Below, piece by piece: positions 36,301 to 48,300 of a stretch of 64,000 bases of DNA. The number at the start of each line of letters is the position of its first letter. Position 1 is the first letter of the stretch. The position numbers were made by a program, and so were the translations under genes. The DNA lies in the NCBI GenBank assembly GCA_023213395.1, contig CM041465.1:199399741-199463740 (forward strand). The letters are read 5' to 3'. Origin of the DNA: Cycas panzhihuaensis. Its lineage: Eukaryota > Cycadophyta. The notes beneath the pieces are model-generated. The model searched no databases. It was not told the origin of the DNA and was given only the letters and a program-made list of their open reading frames with translations.

Positions 36301-39300
36301 AGTTATGGTAAATTGTAGTCAGGCTTGGACCTTAAAGCTGGTGATAGAAATTCCTATATGTATAATTGGTTGCAAAAAATATATGGAGTCAATACACCAA
36401 GTACTGAGTGTTATAATATGAGAATTATTCCCAATGTTAATCATAGTATGGAGTCTGAAAATATGGATAGTCGTGAAAACACAAATGAGCATTGCTAAGA
36501 GGGTGATAATGATGAATGTTTGAGCATAGCTAGCAGTGAGGATTTTTATACTATTATGGATAATAAGGAATGCAGGGATGAATATTTTGATGTTAATGAC
36601 AACTTTGAGAATGCTTACTTCGGTATTGGGAAAAACTATAAAGGAAAGGGAATGCATGATAGCCATAGTTCTGCAAATCAATGTGGCAAAGGGGTAGATC
36701 AATTGAGGGATAGTAAAAGGAACCCAACAAAGTAGACCACATCAAGGAAAATGCAGAAAAAGGCATGGCATGACTTATATGTTAGGGCATCGTATTTAAA
36801 AAAAGTGATCGAGTATGGCAGTTTGATAACGAATCCCAAATGCATCAAGGAGAATTAAAGATGCATTGGAAAGGATCGTACGTAATCTGTATAAGAATGG
36901 CATTGTTTGGTTGAGGGAACTAGTAGGACAACTACTGCTGAAATGGTCAAGGGCAATAAATGCAAACCTTGCCATAGCTAGGGCAGGGAAAATTTTATGG
37001 AGTCATCAACCGAGTGTATCATAATATGTTGCTTGAAGTTAGGGACAATCAAAGTTGTCTTGATATTAGGAGTTCAATTCCATCCTAATGCGTGAATACA
37101 AAAATACCAAAAAAAAAAAAGAATAAATAAATTAAATAGTTCAACCATAATTCGTATCTTACAACTAATCAATATGCCCAATCACCAAAATTAAGGGAAT
37201 TGGCCCCCCATCCTCACCGCTCTCGCGCACCCACTCCCCAAACAAAAGAAAAGGGGGGTATTTTGAGCATTTCGCTCACTGCTCTAGGCATAAGTTACCT
37301 TCCCAATCAACATTGGTTTAAGCAATTGTAAGAGGATGTGCATAGGAGAGAAGCACAAGTTACTGACTTGCAAGGGCAACCTAAAAGTAGAGGAAGGGGG
37401 TAGATGGCCCACCACCAAATTCAAAATTTTTGGTAGCAAAACAAGTTTGGTAACATTTTTGAGTATTAAGCAAGGATGCTTAATGTTTTCGAACTTTGGG
37501 ATAGATGTGTGTATGATATTTGATACTTGAAATAGCCAAGAATTGCATAAATGGATAAATTGGGCCTCGAAATAGTCAAAATGAGCCCTAAAATGGTTTA
37601 GAACACCAAAATGAACCCATAAATGACTTGTAATGGCTAGAACAGATCCATAAATGGTTAGAACAATTGCAAGAACGATCATAACAGTTGTAGGAATGAT
37701 TGGAATGGTTGTAGGTTTGTAAAATGACTCTCTGGGAATGGTTGTAGGAATGATTGGAATGGTTTCTAGTGTATTGCAGAACGATTATCAAGGAAAGGGA
37801 ATAGTTCTCAAGGAATGAGAACAATTAAGAGAAACCATTCTTTGCCAACACTTGGACTTCAATAAAAAATGGCCATATAGATGTATGAATGCATGGAAAT
37901 GTTATGTTTTAACGAAGTGTAATCAAGTTTTGTTATGGAAGGTCAAAAGTCATTTGGAATGGTTGTGATTTTAAGGCAAAAGGTTGTAAAACATGGTATA
38001 AATAGGGCTTTTTCACCATGGGTTTGGTGTGATAGTTGAGCCTTGAAGCATATTTATGTGCAAGACATTCCCAAGGCATTGTATCTGGTTATTGATTAAT
38101 GGCATATTGAGCTATGAGGAAAACTTGTGTATAGTGAAGAGTAAGTGTTAACATGCAGCATCAAGTCGGCAAGGTGTGTGGAGCTTGAAGCATGAGGTGA
38201 CTAGCATCAAGGAGATGAGGACATTTGAATCGTGACTTGATGGGTGGTTTCGACACTCAACAACTTGGAGACCACAAGATACAAGGATTTTGAATATTGA
38301 TTTTGATTTAGAGTTAAGTGCTATTAGGAAATGAGAAGATGAAGAAATCTAATGAATAGATAAAGTTTTGGTAACATTGATAAGATTAAGAATTTGAACA
38401 TCAAGAAGTGTTGAACCCATTATTGTATTTGTTTGTAAAACTCATTATTAACAATGATGTTGAGTATTATGGCAATCATTTGGTGCAGCAATGTGGGTAA
38501 CATTTTTTTGGGAGTGAGGTGGTTGGGGTCAGGAGGAGGGGTGGGGGTAGTTGTAATGGTGGGGTAAATGATAGTGTTGGAAATAATATTGGGTGTAACA
38601 ACAATAGCAAGGGAAACAACATAAGCACTCTCATTTACATCTCCATTGATAATGTGTTTTGACACAACATTTGATGAGAGTGAAGATTTGTCATGATCAT
38701 TTATTATTGCTTCAAAATTGAATATTGTTGAAGAGCATAATAGAGGAGGAGATTCTTCTTTGCATTTCAAGTTGCAAAGCTTGCATGGTAGAAACGTATT
38801 TGTGCAATAACCCATCTTGGAAAGAGCTAAAAGATCTCATATATTAGATATTGTTAGATTCCACAATAATCTACCAAGCTTTCCAAGGGATATAAGAGAT
38901 GCATGTGGAAATCATCAGGGATTATATCAATACATTAGTATCAAGGATGAGGATGAGAGTGTTAACTGAACAGAAATTAAAACAAAAGAGAAATAAGAGA
39001 GATGGAATGAATCCTCATTGTTTTGGCTTGGAGACATTGTCTCTATAAATATACATTAGTGTTGTGACTGTTACAACTTGAAATGTAACTGACCTTTCTT
39101 ATAGTGATACTCATCACAATATCTAATGTAAGTTACAACATGAGGGTGTGCAACATTGCCCCTTACTTAACTTTAGGATAAAACATTATATCCTAACACC
39201 CTCTCTTAATGTTTTATCTCTTTTAGCCCTATTCTATCTCTTAGAATTTGGAACTTTTCTTTTCCAAGAGGTTTTGTCATTAGATCTGCAATTTGCTCTG

Positions 39301-42300
39301 TAGTGGGGCAATATTCCAATTCAATTTCCTTGTTGTGAACTTTTTCTCTTATAAAGTGATGGTGAACTTCTATATGCTTTGTTCTGGCATGGAGAACTAG
39401 ATTCTTAGTCAACTTGATGGCACTTTGATTGTCACAGTACAGAACTGTTGCCTAACTTTGTTGTTGTTCCACTTTAGCAAGAAGTTGTCTTAACCAAACT
39501 GCTTCACACGTTGCAGTTACAACAGCCTTGTATTCAACTTCAGTTGATGAAAGTGTGACTGTGGGTTGTTTCTGGCTACACCAGGAAATGGTAGTTGATC
39601 CTAAGAAGAAACAGTATCCACTTGTGGATTTCCTTTGTTCTTTATCACTTGTCTAGTTTGAGTCATAATATCTTATTAATTCGACTGTCCCTTTGCTGGA
39701 ATAAACTAATTTTAGATCCTTTGTACCTTGTATCTTAATATTCTTTTGGCTGCTTTCCAGTGTCAGACTTTGGGTTCCTGCATGTTCCTGGAGACCAACC
39801 CTACCGAGTATGTTATATCCGGTCTGGTGGCTGTAAGATGTATCAAACTCCCGATCAATTGTCTGTACAAAGTGGCATTTACAACTTGTTCTTTTTCTGC
39901 CACTAAGTTGCAATTTACTTCCATGGGTGTTGCACATGGATTGCAATCTACCATCTGAAATTTGACCAATAGATCTTTTATATATTTTCTTTGAGATAGG
40001 GCAACGTGATTTTGTTGTTGGTCTACTTCTAGTCCCAAATAGTAGTTTAGGGGCCCGAGATCTATCATTTCAAATTTCTTTTTGAGTTCCCTTTTTATGT
40101 TCTTGATAGATTCTTCATCATTCCTTACAAGAATCATATCATCTACATAGACAACAATGGCTATAATTAGTCCATATCTTTTCCTTGTGTACAAACTAGA
40201 GTCAGAACTACATTTCTAAAACCCATTTTGACATAGATGCTGATCCAATTTAGCATACCAAGCTCAAGGAGCTTGTTTCAACCCATGCAGAACCTTTTTC
40301 AACTTGCACACTAGATGTTCTTGTCCTTCTTTGATGTACCCTTCTGGTTGTGCCATGTAAACTTTCTCTTCTAAATCTCCATTCAAAAAAGCACTTTTTA
40401 CGTCAAGTTGAAAAAATTTTCAATTATTCAAGGCTGCTAAAGCAATGATTGTTCTTACCGTATTCATTTTAGCCACATGAGAGAAGGTTTTTTCAAAGTC
40501 AACTCCAATTGTTTGGGTAATTCCCTTTGCAACAAGACGAGCTTTGTATTTTTCCACCTTTCCACTAGCTCCCTCTTTGATTTTGTAGACCCATTTGCAA
40601 TTCACAACTAGTTTGTCGGGAGGTAGTTCCACCAATTCCCATGTTTGAATTCTAGTAATTGAATCCATCTCAGAGTCCGTGGCTTCCTTCCATTTTGGCT
40701 AATTTTGGGCTTCTTGAAAAGATTGTGGTTCAACTCGGTTGAGCAAGGCCTTGGGCCTCTGACTTCTTGTTTTGTGTTCAAGCACATTTCCTCCTCCAAC
40801 TGTTTTGATGAAGCACTTGGGCAATTTCTTTTCTTTCTTTGACTCTTCTGATAATTGCTTTGTAGATGAAATTTCTCCCCCTGCTGATTGTTTTTAACTT
40901 TCTCCCATGGCCAACTCTTTTGTGAGAGGGATTTCTTCTGTGGTGATCTCTGAAGTTTCTTCTATGATGACCTGAATCCTTTCCTCCTCCTTCAATTACT
41001 TTCATCTATAAGCCTAATCACCTAAATTGTCTTCTTCATTGAAGACAACATCTCTGTTTACATATGTCTTATTAGTTTTGGGATCAATGCATTTGTAAGC
41101 TTTTGAGTTTTTGCTATATCCTATCATGATACATTCTATGCTTTTTGCATAAGGTTTTGATCTCCTCTTGTCTGGTATATGAATAAAGGCCTGGCTACCA
41201 AATATCTTGAGAGAACTAACATTGGGTTTCTTCCCTGTCCAAGCTTCCTTTGGAGTGATGTTCTCCAATGCTTTCGTTGGACTTTTATTTATTAGATAGC
41301 AAGCAGTGCTAACTGTCTCAGCCCAATATGATTTTGGAGTTTGCTTCTCATGGACCATGTTGCGAGCCATTTCCATTAGAGTTCTGTTTTTTCTCTCGGC
41401 AACCCCATTGGACTGAGGTGTATAGGGAGCTGTAAGTTGTCTACGCATCCCATTTAACTTATAGTAGTTTAGGAAGTCCTTCGAGATGTATTCACCTCTT
41501 TCGTCTGATCTAATGCATTTTATTTTGGCTTCAGATTCCAATTCTACTTTTGCTTTGAACTCCTTAAAAATTTCAAAAATTTCTGATTTATTATGAAGAA
41601 AATATATCCATACCTTTCAAGTGAAATCATCAATAAAGGTGAGAAAGTATCTGCAACCATTTATTGAAAGAGGTGTGAGTGGTCCACAAAGATCTGTATG
41701 GATCAGTTCTAGCTTGGTTTGAGCTCGCCATTTGCTTTCTTTGAATGGTAGTCGATGTTGTTTTCCACATTAGCAACCCTTGGAGACAAAATTATCAGTG
41801 GAGATGTGAGGTAATCCATTCACCATGCTAGATTTTTTCGTTACTTTTAGTGTTTCTATTGGAAGATGTCCATACTTCAAATGCCACACTTTATTATTAG
41901 AGTTTATAGCAACACAGGCCTTTACATCCAGATTGGGTATTACAGGATCTGACATTAGTCAGTACAGATCATTGCATCTTATTCCTTTAGCTATTGCTTC
42001 CCCATTATTTTTCATATCTAGTATATGCCAATAGCCTTTTTCATCAAACACAATTCTTAGTCCCTTTTTGCTAAGTTGTGAGACAAATAGAAGATTCGTT
42101 TTCAATCCAAGGACTAACAACACATTCCTAATTTTCTTCACATTTCCTTTCAAGTCAACAGCAATGGTACCTACCCCTTTTATGCTAAGTGGATACTTAT
42201 CTCCTAATTCGATTGATTTGTCCATGCTGTAGGGTTTTAGAATTTCAAACCAATCTTCATGATTGGTCATGTGTCGCAAAGTTCCTAAGTCGATGTACCA

Positions 42301-45300
42301 AGTGTCTCTTTCCTTCAGTCCTACTGAAAGTGTGGCAATAAATGTTGTTTCTTCTTCTTCTTCCTAGGTTTGTTCTTTGCTGTAGTTGCCAACTGGTCGT
42401 TTCCCTCTCTGAATATCTGTTTTTCTCTATGGGCACTGGTAGGGATAATGTCCTGACTACCTGCAATGATAACATACGTCAAATGCTCTACAAGCACTGG
42501 AGAAACGTCCAGGTCATCCACAATTAAAGCAGATTCTTGAATCTCTGCTTCCTCCACGTCGGCCACGTCCCCGAGGACCCAAGCTCAGCCTGGATGCAAA
42601 TGCACCCTCCAATTCTGAAGAATCTTCATAGTGCCTGTTTCTCTATTCCTATCTTAACAGTAACCCAGTTAATTCATCAAGAGACATAACATCAATTTGA
42701 TTTTTGTTTACTATGGTGTTGATGGTAACATCGAAGGATTTTGGTAGCTTTTTGGCTAGCATTTGCACCAACTCTTGTTCTGGAACAACTTCTCCTACAC
42801 TTAAGAGACTATTTCTAAGTGAAGTAACTTTATGTATGAATTTAGTTACTGTTTCACTTTCTTTCATGTGAAGTTTGTATAAGTCTTCCTTGAGAGCAAA
42901 TATCTTGCTTTGTTCTTTTGGCCAAAGAGATTTTCAAAGCATTTCTAGATAGCTGAAGCAAAGTTCAATTTTTCTACATAAACCGAAAGAGGGTGTGAGA
43001 CAAAAAGTTTTAAGATAATTACTTCCACATTGTCTCTTTCTGTCCAATTCGGCAAGGATGCACTGGTACTAACTGGCTTGGCTTCAGAACCATTGGCAAT
43101 TTTCCAAGCATTTTTAGCCCTAAGAAATGTTTCTACTTTTATTTTCCAAATGCGATAATTAGTATCTGTAAGTTTATCCTGATCAGATAAACCAAAGATG
43201 GGAGATGCCATTGGAATTGCTAACATGACTTAGAAGTTGAGGTGGTCAGATAGTCGCATGCATTTCGTACAAAAAATGAAGGTGCACGAATACTAGCGAA
43301 AGTGGTCTCAAAAGAAGGGTATTGAAGAGTAGATTTCAAATCTATAAAAATTTTGTTGAGATTTCCATTAAAATCTAAGAAAACTGGCCTGCAAATGGAG
43401 GAATTGCGGCTAGGGTTTTTGCCCAAAAATGCAAATATCTCTTTAAAACAGTGAAAATAATCATTGAGCTTGGATTCAAATCAACAAGAGCTTAGATCAA
43501 AATGTATTAAGTCTGTGATATTACTCGAATTTTTGAGCAGACTTGAGAGAGATCTGAGAATTTATCTCTAAACCCGCGTGGTTGGTAAAGTAGAGAAAAG
43601 GGCCTCAAAACTGCTTCAAATGCACTTGCTCCAGAAGGAAAAGATGTTCCTCGTGATGAGAGGAACCTACAGACCAATCTTCATCATAGTGTGAGAGGGT
43701 CGAAATTCTGCTGACCGTATAGGTCTATACAGGTGATCTGAATAGCTTCTTCTGCCTTCTGTCTGATCTCTTGACTTCCTTTTCTGTTCTCCTTGAGACT
43801 TATCCTGAATAATCTTGCTCATCTCCTAGATTTTTGATTAGGCAGCCAGAAAGGCCTGCTTTGATACCATGTTAACTAAATAGAAATTAAAACAAAAGAG
43901 AAATAAGAGAGATGGAATGAATCCTCATTATTTTGGCTTGGAGACATTGTCTCTATAAATATACATCAATGTTGTGACCGTTACAACTTGAAATGTACTA
44001 ACCTTTCTTGTAGTGATACTTGTCAGAATATCTAATGTAAGTTACAACATGAGGCTGTGCAACATTACTCCTTAACTTTAGGATAAAGCATTATATCCTA
44101 ACAGAGACAAGCCATAGATGACCCCTTGATGATGGACTATTTCATGAAGGGATTGTTGCTAAAGCTTTAGAATGAATTATATCCACATCTAATTAAGACC
44201 TATAATTTAGGGGGAAATAATGTAGTGGATTTTGAGTTACATAGGTGGAATGTAGAAACAAGATAGGTTTAGAGTGGGGAAAGGAGATGCAAAGAATGTA
44301 TGGCTTTAGAGAGATGAGTTACAAATAATAAGGCATATCATTAAGATTGATATTGTGGAAAATATGGAGCCAATGAGCCTAATGGCATGTATGGGGGTAT
44401 AATTGGATAGTTGAAATTAGAGAAGGCCTTGTGAGAAGTCACTATTGGTAATAAACAGCTAGGGATGGTAGGAATTGAGGATCAAATGTCAAGATTACAA
44501 CTTCAACATATTGATCACATTAGTTCTCATCAATTCTTGAAGTGTAACTTTGTAGGCTTATCATTTAATATTCAAAGGTCCAAGTCACTTGCAACCACTT
44601 GCATCATAATCTCCTTTGAAATGAGATTTCATAACATTTTGAAGTTTTTGATTTTGAGTTTTGAATGTAAACACTATGACACTTTTGTCCAAGTTTCTTA
44701 AAGCTGTGTGTAAATACCTAGGTGCTATAGGTAAAATTCTATATGTTGGCTTGTGGAGGATAGAGAGAAGGGAAATGCTCATTGTGTAAAATCCCTTGCA
44801 TCTAATGTAAAAGTCCGAATGTTGCAAGTGTATGTAGTGTATTATGATTTTGTAGATCAACCAACAATTTTGGCAATAATTTTTGCATTAGATGATAGTC
44901 TTGCATAGTGGAGATTATTCAATGCTTGTGATGATTGCAATTTGGAGAAGAATTGACATTGTGGACTGTGATTATGTTGCTAATGATTGTGATTGTGATC
45001 TATAGTGGATGTCTAATTGCAATCCTATTGAACCTATTTGAAGATGAACACAAACTCATTGAGATCATCATGTCATGGATCGCGATTTGACACTTTTGTG
45101 TTCAACTTATTGGAGATGAAGTGCCTTTGTTATATACTTTTTGAAGCCTAAAAACAAAATATCATGTAAGATGATAGACAAATTGTATATTTTATTACAT
45201 AGAAGTGGTGGTTGTTATTCAAGTTATTTGTCAACTATTAAGTTGTTTGAAGCTAGTTACAATTGGTAACCAATCATTGTGTATAAGTCATAGGAGTGAC

Positions 45301-48300
45301 GTAAGGAGTATTTAGCCTTACTTTTCGAGAATCTTGTCTTGAGTTTCAATTGGTGTAGAAAAATATAGTGTGCGGGAGAATGAAACACATAATTTTGAAA
45401 GGAATTTTGGTAGAAGTTGGTCGTACCAGATGTGACCAAAGGGGAGACCAGCTACGACCAAAGGTGCGACTAGGTTGCAATTGGAGTACGACCAAGACCC
45501 TAGAACGTAATTATAATGGCTGATGTTAATGTTAATACATTGTTAGTTGGAGAAGGGTTAGGGGTGAAAGACTATAAAAGAACATCAGATGCATATAGTG
45601 GGAAGATGAGATGAGACTGCATTAGGCTTTCCTTCTCTTCTTCCATTCTATATCTCCTTGCATATTGGATTGAGGGTTCTACAATTATTGTAGTTCGGAC
45701 TTGCGCTTGACCCTTCTTGGGTCGGTGCAGTCCCCTTCTTGGTAATGAAGTCAGGTTTGCCTCAATCTATTGTGTACATTATATTTATGCTTCCATGTTG
45801 GTAATATAAGCATGCTGTCTTCGTAATATGATTGTTAATTCTCGTGTGTTCCCTTTTTGTTTGAGTTCTATTTGTAACAAAGGAAGGACATACATTTTGG
45901 TGTTGTTGCAATGGTTCGAATCATTGGGATTTTTTCCAGATTTTCGTTTCTAGCACGCATCCTTGAAAAAAAAAAAATTGCTATTTATACAGGAGACCAA
46001 GTATGTCTTTAGTAGAATTGTCTTGCTCCTCAATAAGGTTTTTCGAGCAATTGGATGGCATGTATACCATTTCTAGGAGGTTGCAGGTAAAGCAAGTCAA
46101 GGAGGATTTCATGGTGACTCTTCTTCTTCATTGAAAATTTGATTCGGTAGCCCGATGATCCAGAGCGGCAAAGAATCTCTATGGGAAGAGACTATTAGTT
46201 TGAAGGAGGCCCTTCTTGAGCAGACTTAGACTTTGAAAGTTTAGAAGATTTACTTTATCTACGTTGAATCTGAGAAGAAGCTTTAAGACAAGATTAAGAG
46301 ATGTAATTTACCTTCTCTCAGTTCAACTCCTAATTTCTTTATAGCCATAGCCATACATTTGGTTCTCCCAATTGCACCTTGGACTGTTCCTTCTCAAAAA
46401 TCTGGACTTGTAGGTGCGAAAATCAGCAGAAAATGAAGCCAAAATAACGCAAGTGTGCAAACAGATCACAGATAGTAAATCACCAAAATGAGTACCGAAG
46501 TACTTTCTCTTTCAAGATACAATACTCAACGACATTACAAGTGATTTAACCCTTTAAATACACAAATAAGGGACTTCATCCTTATGATTCTATTGGTGGC
46601 CCTAGCGGCCTTACATCTTATTGGACGACTTAGCGGTCCATATACACATCTTAATAAACACCTTAATCCTTACTCGTTGGTGGCTCCTTCTCGCTAATGC
46701 TAAGGAAAGGTGGGGTTATGTAACAAGTCCCCCCCCTGAGACATTGAGTCCTCGCAGCGTTAGAGATGAGGATGTTGCTGGATGAACTCGTCGGATTCCC
46801 ATGTAGCTTCGTCTGCATCGCAACCGACCCACTGTACCAAGTGTTCAGAAATAGTGCGATTCTGGAGGTGGCGCTGGCGACTGGCAAGGATTTTATCAGG
46901 AGGAATTGTGAGAGTTTGCTCTTCAGAGAGGATGGGTAAGGTTGTGTGGGGTGTAACTTTAGCGCCAAGGTATTTTTTTAGGCAGGACACATGGAAAACA
47001 TTATGGATATTAGTATTTGGGGGGAGTTCAAGGGTGTAAGCAACTTCACTGATTTTGTGCAAGATCTTATAAGGGCCATAGTAGCGGGGGCTTAGTTTAT
47101 GCCCTTGATGTGACTTAAGGGATTGTTGCTTATAGGGTTGGAGGCGAAGGTATACTAGATCTCCAATATCAAATGATCGATCAGATCGGTGGTGGTTTGC
47201 GAGTTGCTTCATTCGATTCAGGCGGTGGCTAAATTCTGTCGAAGGGCATGCAAGATTTGATCCATTTCTTGAAGCTTTTGTTGCACAAAAGCTGTTCAAA
47301 GGTTTGTGGCTAGGGTATGGTGGGAAGGTGGGTGGTAGCCATAAAGAGCCAAAAAAGTGGACATACCAATGGCAGAATGATGGGAAGAATTATACCAATA
47401 CTTAGCCAAGGCAATTGGGATTTGGTAGTGATTAGAGGTCTAACTTAAAAAAAATGGTTGCACGATGGATTTCGTCCAACATGTCATCTATGCGGGGGGT
47501 GGGAAACTTATTTTTAATGGTAATCTTATTTAATTCCTTATAGTCAACGCAAAGGCGAAAGGAGCCATCCTTCTTCCTAACTAAGACAATTGGGGCTGCA
47601 TAAGGGCTTTTACTTGGTTGGATTATGCCCATGTCGAGGAGCTCGTTTGTGAGTTTCTCAATTTCATTCTTTTGGAAATATGAGTTACGGTAAGGTCGAA
47701 GGTTGATAGGGTCATGGTTAGTTTAGAGGTCAATTGTATGATAGAAACCGCGGTTGGGAGGGGTAGTGGCAGGCAGAGGGGCAAGTACTTGTTCATATTG
47801 GGTAATGACATCTTGGATGCGTGGATGAATTTGTGGTGCGATTTGAATATTATTGAGACGGACTATATACCCTAGGCGAGATTGAAGATGGTGTTTCATA
47901 CGTCTAGGAGAGACCACTTGGTTAGGGGGGGATTGCATTCCGAAAATTTTGTGATTTCGACCCATGTGGTCTTTGAAGGCAATGAATGGATTTGTAGGCG
48001 AGTTGTTCGTGCTATAGGTCCCTAGTGTTTGCAACCATTGAATTCCCAAGATAGCATCGGATCCTCCTATTGACAAGGCATAGAAGTCTGGCACCAAAAA
48101 GTATGAGCTAATTTGGACTTGGAGATTTTTAATAACACCTGCATAATGGAGTTTCTAGTACCTTGGTAGAGAACATGTGAAGCCAGTTTTTGGAACAATA
48201 TATAGGTTGAGTTGTCTGGCTATCGAAATATCGATGAAGTTAAGTGACGTGCCATCGTCGATCAAGATAGATATTGGAGTTTTACGGAGGATGCCTCTAA

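Larger units (their letters stand above)
38960..44103 (-). mobile_element. Ty1/copia retrotransposon with both LTRs, minus strand (5144 bp)
   Basis: LTRs at 38960-39198 and 43870-44103 share TGTTAACT...CCTAACA ends. On the minus strand the order is 5' LTR, primer site TGGTATCAAAGC directly after it, gag, protease, integrase, RT, RNase H, purine tract (AAGAGAGGG), 3' LTR. Flanking GAGAG (38955-38959) and GAGAC (44104-44108) are a 5-bp target duplication with one change. LTR identity is about 93% by eye, so it is older than the plus-strand gypsy. All genes have frameshifts or stops. Confidence 0.94.

Noticed and set aside
38420-38815. 131-codon minus-strand frame with a Pro/Thr run
   Set aside because: No family match that I can see, no splice or transcript evidence, and it sits in transposon-rich intron DNA.
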